64,000 bases of DNA. Origin: Methylotenera_A sp049687015. GTDB taxonomy: Bacteria > Pseudomonadota > Gammaproteobacteria > Burkholderiales > Methylophilaceae. The stretch spans positions 33,909-97,908 of the forward strand of contig JBAVIP010000032.1 of the NCBI GenBank assembly GCA_049687015.1, given 5' to 3'. This document shows, one piece after another, positions 17,045-24,749 of the stretch. The position numbers and the translations under genes were made by a program. Each line of letters starts with the position of its first letter. Position 1 is the first letter of the stretch. Below the pieces are notes generated by a model that was not told where the DNA came from, made no database searches, and worked only from the letters and a program-made list of their open reading frames with translations.

Positions 17045-17918
17045 GCTTATTATCATCCTGATTTATAACACTATTGTCAATTTGCATCGGCTCGTAATAA
17101 TAATAGATGCCGTAAGTCATGCGCATGTTCGCTTGTGGCAAGTCTTTGTCATTTGTTCCCATGCTATCCGCAATTTTATTCACTTCGCGCAATGTTTTCA
17201 TGCCTTGTTTCTTTGCCAGCTCGCCAATTTGTTCTATGCTAGTCATGGTTAAAGTATCGTAATGCACACAACGCTCTAAAAAACTCACCGGTTTACCATT
17301 TAAATTTTGGCCCAACACGTTAGCCACCGCCGCTTGCGCGTGATCATGCAAATTATGCCCAAAATAAAACACCTTCTCATCAAAACCTTCTTGGGCAATA
17401 AACATATCGGTGGTGAGATGCACAAAGCTCTGCTCATCAATGGTGGCAACACCTATGCGCACCCATTCATCTAACACCGCTCTGGGATGAATGTCTGTAC
17501 TTAAACTGCGCACCAAACCTTCAAATGACTCCCTTTCGTTGGCAGCTGCAAATCTCGGCAAAGGTTTAGGCATACCGTTTTGATCTAGATATTTAGGGTT
17601 AGCATTCCACAAAGCTATCAGTTGCGAACCAAGTGACACGTTGTCAGGCATCACATCCTCTACATCAGGCAGGTTCTCGCGCAGGCGTTTAACATCTTTT
17701 CTGTGCACTCCACTCATCAAGCTAATGCGGGAATCCGTCTGCCGTTTACCATCTATAGCGAAATCCTTATCTGCCACTTCTACAAATAGCGCCTTAATCA
17801 CATCTATTGCAAAGGTATAAGTTATATTATTGGCCAACATCAGCTTTACGAACGGCCTAAAAACCCGCTTCATCGCGCTAGCAATCAATAATTGTCTTTT
17901 TGAAATCTCGTTACTCAC
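17037..17918 (-). CDS. DUF6502 family protein (possible regulator)
   Basis: A 293-residue soluble protein fitting the DUF6502 family. The first about 80 residues (helices around FAIDVIKALFVEVADKDF, then SLMSGVHRKDVKRLRENL) look like a winged helix-turn-helix; the rest is helical with no membrane segment. It is first in a three-gene operon with the DUF5666 and barrel genes and divergent from the repeat-peptide genes. A DNA-binding role controlling both directions is plausible but inferred from layout only. Confidence 0.7.
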   Translation of the reverse strand: MSNEISKRQLLIASAMKRVFRPFVKLMLANNITYTFAIDVIKALFVEVADKDFAIDGKRQTDSRISLMSGVHRKDVKRLRENLPDVEDVMPDNVSLGSQLIALWNANPKYLDQNGMPKPLPRFAAANERESFEGLVRSLSTDIHPRAVLDEWVRIGVATIDEQSFVHLTTDMFIAQEGFDEKVFYFGHNLHDHAQAAVANVLGQNLNGKPVSFLERCVHYDTLTMTSIEQIGELAKKQGMKTLREVNKIADSMGTNDKDLPQANMRMTYGIYYYYEPMQIDNSVINQDDNKHG

Positions 17919-18099
17919 GCTTTATTTTCCTAAATATTTTTTACTTGCCAAGCTTAATACCCACATTTTTAGCCACACATATTTTATTTTTCACTAAATT
18001 TATAAAAATACTTTAATAAATAAATCTCTTATAAATCAACTGTTAATCATACTACAGCAAAAAAAATTAAAATAAAAGGGATTTTTTTCCATTTTTATG

Positions 18100-18145
18100 T
18101 TGACATGGGAAATTTTCCCGTTTAGTATGCATTCAACGGGAAATT
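18100..18145 (+). promoter_or_regulatory. Near-consensus sigma-70 promoter with overlapping palindromes
   Basis: -35 TTGACA (18100-18105), a 17-nt spacer and -10 TAGTAT (18123-18128). The spacer contains the 13-nt palindrome GGGAAATTTTCCC (18107-18119). TTTCCCGTT (18114-18122) and AACGGGAAA (18135-18143) form a second inverted repeat around the -10 box. Two nested dyads covering a strong promoter look like repressor sites. It drives the repeat-peptide genes at 18184 and 18634. Confidence 0.7.
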
Positions 18146-18183
18146 AATCCGTTATTAAAACCTAAGCATATTGGAGAATTATC

Positions 18184-18573
18184 ATGATTAGCAAAAAAAT
18201 TATTTTAGGTACTATTAGCGGTTTGATTGTTTTAGCTTCAGCAAACAGCTATGCAGCACAAATGCAAACAGGCGGTGAAATTGTTGCAAGAGAAGCTTCA
18301 GAAGGCCCTCGTGGTGCGGATAATGAGCGCCCTGGCGATCGTCAGCATCGTGGTGGCCGTGCCATTATTGACTCTGGTGAGTTCATCTTGGCTCGTGAAG
18401 CTTCTGAAGGCCCTCGTGGCGCAGATAATAACAATCACCGTCAACGTCGCGGCGGCCGCGCAAGTATCGATGCGGGAGAGTTTATCCTGGCTCGCGAAGC
18501 TTCTGAAGGCCCTCGCGGTGCAGACAACGAACGCCCTGGCGATCGTCAACGTCGTGGCGGCAGGAACGCGTAA
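18184..18573 (+). CDS. Small secreted tandem-repeat protein (AREASEGPRGADN repeats)
   Basis: A 129-residue protein with a clear signal peptide (cleavage near residue 24, ANSYA). The mature part is three copies of a 33-35 residue unit. The invariant core AREASEGPRGADN is at 35-47, 70-82 and 103-115, each followed by an Arg/Gly/His-rich stretch (RQHRGGRA type). It is strongly charged with no cysteines. GGAG lies before the start. I do not recognise the family. Codon differences between repeats are mostly synonymous, so the protein repeat is selected. It probably shares a transcript with the gene at 18634. Confidence 0.75.
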   Translation: MISKKIILGTISGLIVLASANSYAAQMQTGGEIVAREASEGPRGADNERPGDRQHRGGRAIIDSGEFILAREASEGPRGADNNNHRQRRGGRASIDAGEFILAREASEGPRGADNERPGDRQRRGGRNA

Positions 18574-18633
18574 TTTTTACGCTAGGCATTACCGTGAGGG
18601 GAGTTTTACAACCTTACTAAAGGAGAGCTTGAA

Positions 18634-18933
18634 ATGAATAAATTACTAATTACCATGTTACTTGCACTAAGCATCCCTGTGTTAACTACGCCAGCCATGG
18701 CGCGTAAAGGCGCTGATGACCCTGCAGGCCACGTGCGCCAATGCCGTGGCTGCGATGACCGTGCAGGCCATGTACGCCATGATCGCGACGCTGATGACCC
18801 TCCAGGCCATGTGCGTCAATGTCGTGGCTGCGACGACCCTGCAGGCCACGTGCGCCAAGGCCATGGTGCTGATGATTCTGCAGGCCATGTGCGCCAAGGT
18901 CGTGGTACAGACGACCCTGTAGGCCACCAGTAG
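18634..18933 (+). CDS. Small secreted protein of six 13-residue repeats
   Basis: A 99-residue protein. The signal peptide ends near residue 23 (TTPAMA). The mature chain is six 13-residue (39-bp) repeats of the form G-x-DDPAGHVRQxR, from residue 26 to the end. CxxC pairs (CRGC) lie at 37-40 and 63-66, and every repeat has a His and two Asp. The His/Asp/Cys periodicity suggests metal binding or a structural fibre, but no family is recognised. AGGAG precedes the ATG; a terminator follows at 18948. Confidence 0.72.
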   Translation: MNKLLITMLLALSIPVLTTPAMARKGADDPAGHVRQCRGCDDRAGHVRHDRDADDPPGHVRQCRGCDDPAGHVRQGHGADDSAGHVRQGRGTDDPVGHQ

Positions 18934-18947
18934 TACGCTTAGCACAC

Positions 18948-18989
18948 AAAACGCCACCCTCCTTACTTCGGTAGGTTTGGTGGCGTTTT
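18948..18989. terminator. Bidirectional intrinsic terminator
   Basis: AAAACGCCACC (18948-18958) pairs with GGTGGCGTTTT (18979-18989), with an inner TAC-TTCG-GTA stem-loop. It lies between the convergent repeat-peptide and DAHP synthase genes and can serve both. Confidence 0.85.
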
Positions 18990-19039
18990 ACTTTTTAATT
19001 GTATTGCAGATGAAATTTGCTGACTGCGAATTGATCAAG

Positions 19040-20161
19040 CTAATTGGTCGTTTTTTTAGCCATGATGGTTTGACGGCGCTGCCGTACGGCAGCCGCAAGC
19101 GTTTCCAAGACCGAAACAGTATCTTGCCAACCCAAACAGGCATCGGTAATTGATTTTCCATATTCCAGCTTGCTACCTGGCGTGTGCTCCTGGCGACCCG
19201 CTTTAAGATGCGATTCCACCATCACACCAATAATACGTGTGTCCCCTTCGGCTAACTGGGAAGCAACATCACGCCCTACTTCCATTTGCCGCTGATAATC
19301 CTTGCTGCTGTTTGCGTGGCTGCAATCAATCATCAGTCTGGGTGCTAATCCTGCAGCAGCCAGGCTGGCACAAGCCGCATCGACACTGGCGGCGTCATAG
19401 TTTGGTTTTTTACCGCCACGCAGAATCACATGGCAATCTTCGTTACCTGTTGTGGAAATGATCGCCGAATGACCGTCTTTGGTGACTGATAGAAAATGGT
19501 GCGGGGTTTCTGCCGTTTTTATCGCATCTATCGCCACCTGCACGCTACCATCCGTGCCGTTTTTAAAGCCCACGGGGCAAGACAAGCCCGAAGCCAGCTC
19601 ACGATGCACCTGCGATTCGGTCGTACGCGCGCCAATGGCGCCCCAGCTCACCAAATCGGCTGTGTATTGTGGGGTAATCGTATCTAAAAACTCGGCGCCC
19701 GCAGGCATGCCCAGCTCGTTTACATCGAGCAGAAATTTTCGGGCGGTTTCCAGCCCTTCATTAATGCGGTAACTACCATCAAGGTGCGGATCATTGATCA
19801 GGCCTTTCCAGCCCACAGTCGTGCGCGGCTTTTCAAAATAAACGCGCATCACAATCAACAGGTCTGCTGCCAGTTTTTTTCGCACTTCCATCAATCGACG
19901 TGCATACTCTATGCCAGCCTCGGTATCGTGAATGGAGCAAGGCCCCACAATCACCAGCAAGCGATCATCTGTCTGGTGCAGAACACGGTGAATCGCAGCG
20001 CGTGCCGCCAATATATTATGCGTTGAATCAACACTTTCTTTAAGGCGATTTAACAAAGCGGATGGCGTGATTAACTCTTTGATTTCGCGAATGCGAACGT
20101 CATCTGTTGCCAGCTTTTCATAAGTGGTTGTTTCGTTAGTTGGTTTTTCTTTATTGGTCAT
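19040..20161 (-). CDS. 3-deoxy-7-phosphoheptulonate synthase
   Basis: A 373-residue class I (AroF/G/H-type) DAHP synthase joining phosphoenolpyruvate and erythrose-4-phosphate, the first step of aromatic synthesis. LLVIVGPCSIHD, the RTTVGWKGLINDPHLDGS block and the GARTTESQVHRELASGLSCPVGFKNGTDG region are all typical. Which feedback isozyme (Phe, Tyr or Trp) it is cannot be told by eye. It is 3 nt from hisC, continuing the pheA-hisC operon. Confidence 0.95.
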   Translation of the reverse strand: MTNKEKPTNETTTYEKLATDDVRIREIKELITPSALLNRLKESVDSTHNILAARAAIHRVLHQTDDRLLVIVGPCSIHDTEAGIEYARRLMEVRKKLAADLLIVMRVYFEKPRTTVGWKGLINDPHLDGSYRINEGLETARKFLLDVNELGMPAGAEFLDTITPQYTADLVSWGAIGARTTESQVHRELASGLSCPVGFKNGTDGSVQVAIDAIKTAETPHHFLSVTKDGHSAIISTTGNEDCHVILRGGKKPNYDAASVDAACASLAAAGLAPRLMIDCSHANSSKDYQRQMEVGRDVASQLAEGDTRIIGVMVESHLKAGRQEHTPGSKLEYGKSITDACLGWQDTVSVLETLAAAVRQRRQTIMAKKTTN

Positions 20162-20164
20162 TGG

Positions 20165-21268
20165 CTACTGCTTGTTGATAATATGTTCTAATACTTCTAA
20201 AAATCGTGCGTTTTCGCTGAATAATCCTACGCTCACCCGCAAGTAATCCGGCATTTCATAGTTGGCGATGGGTCGCACAATCACGCCGTTCTGCAGCAAC
20301 TGCTGGTTCACTGCTGCGGCATCTTGCACCCTGAAACTCACAAAATTCGCACTTGAGGGGATGTATTCTAACCCTAATTTGTGAAAACCCTGCGTCAGTT
20401 GCGCCATGCCGGCTTTGTTGACCGCATAGCTGCGCGCCACAAAATCGTCATCTGCCAAAGAGGCCACAGCAGCGGCTTGCGCCATACTGTTCACGTTAAA
20501 GGGCTGCCGTACCCGATTCAGCATATCAGCCACATCTGCATGCATTAAACCAAATCCGATTCTCAAACCAGCTAGACCGTAAGCCTTTGAAAAAGTGCGC
20601 GAAATAATAAGGTTTTCAAACTCACCTAACCAACTAATAGCCTCGGATTTATGCTCGGCAGGCAGGTACTCGTCGTAGGCCTCATCCAGCACCACTAAAA
20701 CATTCTTTGGAACTTGCTTTAGAAAGGCTTTTAACTCCGCTTTTGCAATTAACGTGCCGGTTGGATTGTTCGGGTTGGCAATAAAAATCAAACGTGTTTC
20801 TGGCGTGATTGCTTTCAGAAAACCATCCAGATCGTGCGCATAGTTTTGGGCTGGAACCACCACGCCGGTTGCGCCTACCGCTTGCGTCACCAAGGGATAC
20901 ACCGCAAACGCGTGCTGCGAATATATCGCCTCACAACCCGCATATAAAAAGGCTCTGGCTGCAAGCTCTAAAATGTCATTGGAGCCATTACCAAATACAA
21001 TCTGGTTTGCGGCTACGCCAAATTTTTTACTTACAGCATCGCGTAATGCAAAGCTGTTGCCATCCGGGTAGCGCGCGATATCCGCAATGACGTCATCTAT
21101 TGCCATCAGCGCTTTCGGGCTGATGCCAAGCGGATTCTCGTTGGAAGCCAGCTTTACAATATCCGCTTCGTTCAAGCCCATTTCCCGGGCAAGCTCGCTG
21201 ATCGGCTTGCCACCTTGATATGGCGCAATCGCGCGAATGTAATCGGGAGCCAAACTAGATAAATTCAT
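20165..21268 (-). CDS. hisC: Histidinol-phosphate / aromatic aminotransferase
   Basis: A PLP fold-type I aminotransferase of about 367 residues. NPNNPTGTL, DEAYDEY and the lysine motif SRTFSKAYGLAGLRIGFG are present. I chose the ATG at 21268 (MNLSSLAPDYIRAIAPYQGG), the family start; an upstream in-frame extension would overlap pheA and looks non-coding. Downstream of pheA, this HisC copy probably also transaminates phenylpyruvate or prephenate (hisC2 role), which is inferred from the operon. Confidence 0.93.
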   Translation of the reverse strand: MNLSSLAPDYIRAIAPYQGGKPISELAREMGLNEADIVKLASNENPLGISPKALMAIDDVIADIARYPDGNSFALRDAVSKKFGVAANQIVFGNGSNDILELAARAFLYAGCEAIYSQHAFAVYPLVTQAVGATGVVVPAQNYAHDLDGFLKAITPETRLIFIANPNNPTGTLIAKAELKAFLKQVPKNVLVVLDEAYDEYLPAEHKSEAISWLGEFENLIISRTFSKAYGLAGLRIGFGLMHADVADMLNRVRQPFNVNSMAQAAAVASLADDDFVARSYAVNKAGMAQLTQGFHKLGLEYIPSSANFVSFRVQDAAAVNQQLLQNGVIVRPIANYEMPDYLRVSVGLFSENARFLEVLEHIINKQ

Positions 21269-21291
21269 AGGCAAAAAACTCGAAAGAAAAC

Positions 21292-22374
21292 TTAAATACT
21301 GGCTGCAGGGTAGGAACCCAGCACTTTGAGCAGAGATGCGCGCTGCTGACACTCGTCTAGCGCAGCTTTTACCTTGGCATCGGTTTGATGTCCTTCGATA
21401 TCGACGAAGAACACGTAATCCCATAAGCCCTGTTTTGAAGGACGCGATTCCAGCTTGGTCATGCTCACGCCATGCCTTGAAAGCGGTTCAAGCAGATTCA
21501 CCATTGCGCCAGGCTTGTTTTGAGTGACCATGACCAGTGAGGTTTTGTCCGCGCCGGAAGGTGCAACATCGTGATTACCCAACACTAAAAAGCGTGTGGT
21601 ATTTTTAGGGTCATCCTCGATATTTTCAGCCAGCACATTCAAATTAAACAATTCTGCGGCGCGCTTGCTCGCGATGGCCGCAACAAACGTATTTTCCGTA
21701 GTAACCGCCTCGTGCGTCAACTGGGCAGCACGCGCGTTACTGGTCACCGCTTCGCGCGTGGCCATTGGCATGACGCGATTCAGCCACTCGTGGCACTGCG
21801 CGAGCGACTGTGTATGTGACAGGATATGGCTGATTTTGTTGATATCCGGTTGAGCAGAAAGCAGGCAATGATGTATCGGTAAGGTAATTTCGCCACAGAT
21901 TTTTAGTGAGCTGGAGAGCAGCAAATCCAGCGTCAAACCTACGGCACCTTCGGTCGAGTTTTCAACCGGCACCACACCATAATCGGCCTGATTCGCCTCT
22001 ACGGTGCGGAACACCTCATCAATCGACCCACACACAACCGCATTGCGGCCTTGCCCAAACTGCTTGAGCGCGGCTTCTTCACTATACGTTCCAAGCGGCC
22101 CCAAAAAGGCTATTGAGAGCTCTTTTTCAAGCGCCCGGCAATTCGACATGACGGCACGAAAGATATGGCTAACAGCCTCATTTGAAAGCGGCCCAGTATT
22201 ATTCTCTTGTAAACGGCGCAATATTTGCGCCTCGCGCTCCGGGCGAAAAATCACGCCATCTTCCTTCAGGCTACCAATCTCACGCGCGAGTTTTGCCCGC
22301 TCGTTGACGAGATTCAGCAGCTGCTCATCAATAGCGTCAATTTGATTGCGAAATTTTTTCAGCATCTCACTCAT
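21292..22374 (-). CDS. pheA: Bifunctional chorismate mutase / prephenate dehydratase
   Basis: A 360-residue P-protein. AroQ chorismate mutase covers about 1-85 (RNQIDAIDEQLLNLVNERAKLAREIG). Prephenate dehydratase covers about 88-270 (LGPLGTYSEEAALKQFG, VPVENSTEGAVGLTLDLLL, TTRFLVLG). A C-terminal ACT domain (ESRPSKQGLWDYVFFVDIEGH) binds phenylalanine for feedback. It makes phenylpyruvate, which the adjacent aminotransferase can convert to phenylalanine. Confidence 0.97.
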   Translation of the reverse strand: MSEMLKKFRNQIDAIDEQLLNLVNERAKLAREIGSLKEDGVIFRPEREAQILRRLQENNTGPLSNEAVSHIFRAVMSNCRALEKELSIAFLGPLGTYSEEAALKQFGQGRNAVVCGSIDEVFRTVEANQADYGVVPVENSTEGAVGLTLDLLLSSSLKICGEITLPIHHCLLSAQPDINKISHILSHTQSLAQCHEWLNRVMPMATREAVTSNARAAQLTHEAVTTENTFVAAIASKRAAELFNLNVLAENIEDDPKNTTRFLVLGNHDVAPSGADKTSLVMVTQNKPGAMVNLLEPLSRHGVSMTKLESRPSKQGLWDYVFFVDIEGHQTDAKVKAALDECQQRASLLKVLGSYPAASI

Positions 22375-22397
22375 TGCTCATCACCCATTACTGGCGA

Positions 22398-23582
22398 TTA
22401 CTCCTGCCTTTTTGGCAAAACACGTACATTCATCACACCCTCAATCGCGCGGATTTCTGCAAGCGCAGTTTCTGGCGCGGGGCTATCCAGATCCAGCATG
22501 GTATAAGCGATGTCGCCGCGTGACTTGTTGACCATGTTATGGATATTGATCTCGGCCCTGGCCATAGCCGTGGAAATCTGCCCCACCATATTGGGGATAT
22601 TAGCACTGGCAACGGCCACACGGTGAGCGGCCTCGCGCGGCATTTTCACCGCAGGAAAATTGACCGAGTTGCTGATATTACCGTTCTCTAAAAATTCGCG
22701 CACCTGATCAACGACCATCACTGCGCAATTATCCTCCGCCTCCTGAGTAGAAGCGCCCAGATGCGGCAAAGCTACCACGCCGGGATGAGATTTCATGCGC
22801 GCAGTGGGAAAATCACACACATAGGCACGCAGCTTCTTGCTATCCAGACCATCTAGCACCGCCTGCTCATCAATCACGCCTTCGCGTGCAAAATTAATCA
22901 GCACTGTGCCGTGTTTCATCATTTCGACACGTTCAGCATTGACCAGATGCCGCGTCGCGTCTATCAGCGGCACGTGCAGTGTAATAAAATCACTGTGTTT
23001 GAACACGTCATCTACGCCATGCACACGCTTGACCTCAGAGGAAAGGCGCCAGGCAGCATCCACTGTGATTTCTGGATCATAGCCGAGCACTTTCATGCCC
23101 AGCTTGAGCGCAGTATCCGCCACGATGCCGCCTACAGCACCAAGGCCGATTATGCCCAGCGTTCTGCCAGGCAACTCAATGCCCGCAAAGTGCTTCTTGC
23201 CATCCTCTACCATTTTAGACAGCGTTGTATCATCACCTTCCAGACTATCTACAAACTTCATTGCTGGGCCAATATTACGCGCCGCCATCAGCATGCCAGT
23301 CAGTACCAGTTCCTTAACCGCATTGGCGTTGGCACCTGGCGTATTGAACACTACCACACCGCGCTTGCTCATATCGGCAACCGGGATGTTATTAGTGCCT
23401 GCACCGGCGCGGCCTATTGCTTGCACACTGGCTGGGATATCCATGTCGTGCATCTTGGCTGAACGCACTAAAATAGCATCAGGAGATGCAACTTCGCTAC
23501 TAACTTCATAATCACTAGCCGGCAATCGCTTGATTCCAAGTGTCGCAATTTTGTTAAGAATAAGTATCTTATGTTTGCTCAA
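22398..23582 (-). CDS. serA: D-3-phosphoglycerate dehydrogenase
   Basis: A cytoplasmic NAD-dependent dehydrogenase, the first step of serine synthesis. The Rossmann motif GIIGLGAVGGIVA, the INFAREGVID catalytic Arg region, the LPHLGASTQEAEDN histidine motif and a C-terminal ACT domain are present. The start is uncertain: I prefer TTG 23582 (reads MSKHKILILNKIATLG), which has a G-rich ribosome-binding site upstream. An ATG at 23606 is in frame but has no clear site. It lies between serC and pheA. Confidence 0.92.
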   Translation of the reverse strand: MSKHKILILNKIATLGIKRLPASDYEVSSEVASPDAILVRSAKMHDMDIPASVQAIGRAGAGTNNIPVADMSKRGVVVFNTPGANANAVKELVLTGMLMAARNIGPAMKFVDSLEGDDTTLSKMVEDGKKHFAGIELPGRTLGIIGLGAVGGIVADTALKLGMKVLGYDPEITVDAAWRLSSEVKRVHGVDDVFKHSDFITLHVPLIDATRHLVNAERVEMMKHGTVLINFAREGVIDEQAVLDGLDSKKLRAYVCDFPTARMKSHPGVVALPHLGASTQEAEDNCAVMVVDQVREFLENGNISNSVNFPAVKMPREAAHRVAVASANIPNMVGQISTAMARAEINIHNMVNKSRGDIAYTMLDLDSPAPETALAEIRAIEGVMNVRVLPKRQE

Positions 23583-23643
23583 GCCAATCCCCCATTTCAA
23601 GCGCATTCAAATGTCACTTGAAAATATTAGTTATAGTGATAGT

Positions 23644-24726
23644 TTAGCTATTGTTTTTCTCAAAATCCTTCATAAACTCTACCAATACCTTTACACCTTC
23701 AACCGGCATAGCGTTGTAAATCGAAGCGCGCATACCGCCCACAGAACGATGACCTTTGAGTTGCACCAATCCGCGCGCCTTGGCCTGTTTGATAAACTCA
23801 TCATCCAAAGCTTCATTTTTAAGCGTAAACGGAATATTCATGCGTGAACGGTTTTCTTTTGCTGTCGGGCAGTGGTAAAAATCAGTAGCATCCAAATAAT
23901 CGTATAGCATATTCGCCTTAACGGTATTGGTTTTTTCCATTGCAGCCAAGCCACCATTGGCTTTCAGCCATTTGAATACCAGGCCGGCGACATAAATTGC
24001 AAAAGTCGGCGGCGTGTTGTACATAGATTCGTTTTCAGCATGAATTTTGTAATCATACATACTCGGCGTACCCGCTAAGGTTTCGCCGATTAAATCATCG
24101 CGCACAATTACAATCGTCAACCCCGCCGGGCCGATATTTTTCTGCGCGCCAGCGTAAATAAGCGCATGCTTAGCGACATCCATCGGACGCGACAAAATGT
24201 GCGACGACATATCCGCCACCAGCGGCACTTTGCCTACATCTGGTGTCCAGAAAATTTCCACGCCACCAATGGTTTCATTTGAGGTGTAATGCACGTATGC
24301 CGCATCAGGATTGAGTTTCCACTGATCTTGTGTAGGCGCATAGCTGAAGTTTTTATCCGCAGAAGTCGCGACCACGTTCACTTCACAATATTTTTTTGCT
24401 TCGCCAATCGCCTTTTTAGACCATTCACCCGTGTTTAGGTAATCGGCAGATTTTTTACCTCGTAACAAATTCATCGGAATCATGCCGAATTGCGCTGAAG
24501 CGCCGCCTTGCAGGAACAGCACTTTGTAATTAACAGGGATTCCCATCAATTCGCGCAAATCAGCTTCTGCTTCAGCCGCAATACTCATGAACTCTTTGCC
24601 ACGATGACTCATTTCCATCACAGACATGCCGGCGCCGTGCCAATCCAATAGTTCTGCTTGTACTTGCTGTAACACTGCTTGCGGCAGCACCGCTGGTCCA
24701 GCGGCAAAATTGTAGATCTTTGTCAT
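23644..24726 (-). CDS. serC: Phosphoserine aminotransferase
   Basis: A 360-residue PLP enzyme converting 3-phosphohydroxypyruvate to phosphoserine; it also acts in pyridoxine synthesis. FAAGPAVLPQAVLQQVQAE starts the protein; the PLP lysine is in YAGAQKNIGPAGLT near residue 196. The order gyrA-serC-serA-pheA-hisC is close to the standard betaproteobacterial arrangement. Confidence 0.97.
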   Translation of the reverse strand: MTKIYNFAAGPAVLPQAVLQQVQAELLDWHGAGMSVMEMSHRGKEFMSIAAEAEADLRELMGIPVNYKVLFLQGGASAQFGMIPMNLLRGKKSADYLNTGEWSKKAIGEAKKYCEVNVVATSADKNFSYAPTQDQWKLNPDAAYVHYTSNETIGGVEIFWTPDVGKVPLVADMSSHILSRPMDVAKHALIYAGAQKNIGPAGLTIVIVRDDLIGETLAGTPSMYDYKIHAENESMYNTPPTFAIYVAGLVFKWLKANGGLAAMEKTNTVKANMLYDYLDATDFYHCPTAKENRSRMNIPFTLKNEALDDEFIKQAKARGLVQLKGHRSVGGMRASIYNAMPVEGVKVLVEFMKDFEKNNS

Positions 24727-24749
24727 TGCTTACATCCCCTTAATTTAAA

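Noticed and set aside
18184..18933. CRISPR-like array suspected from regular 39-bp DNA repeats
   Set aside because: The repeats are in frame in secreted proteins with no unique spacers between them; no cas genes are present.
18298..18957. Minus-strand ORFs opposite the repeat-peptide genes
   Set aside because: They inherit openness from the DNA repeats; signal peptides, ribosome-binding sites and promoter belong to the plus-strand genes.
21269..21424. In-frame N-terminal extension of hisC by 52 codons
   Set aside because: It overlaps the 3' end of pheA, is Arg/Ser/Cys-rich unlike HisC, and the family start MNLSSLAPDYIRAIAPYQ lies at 21268.
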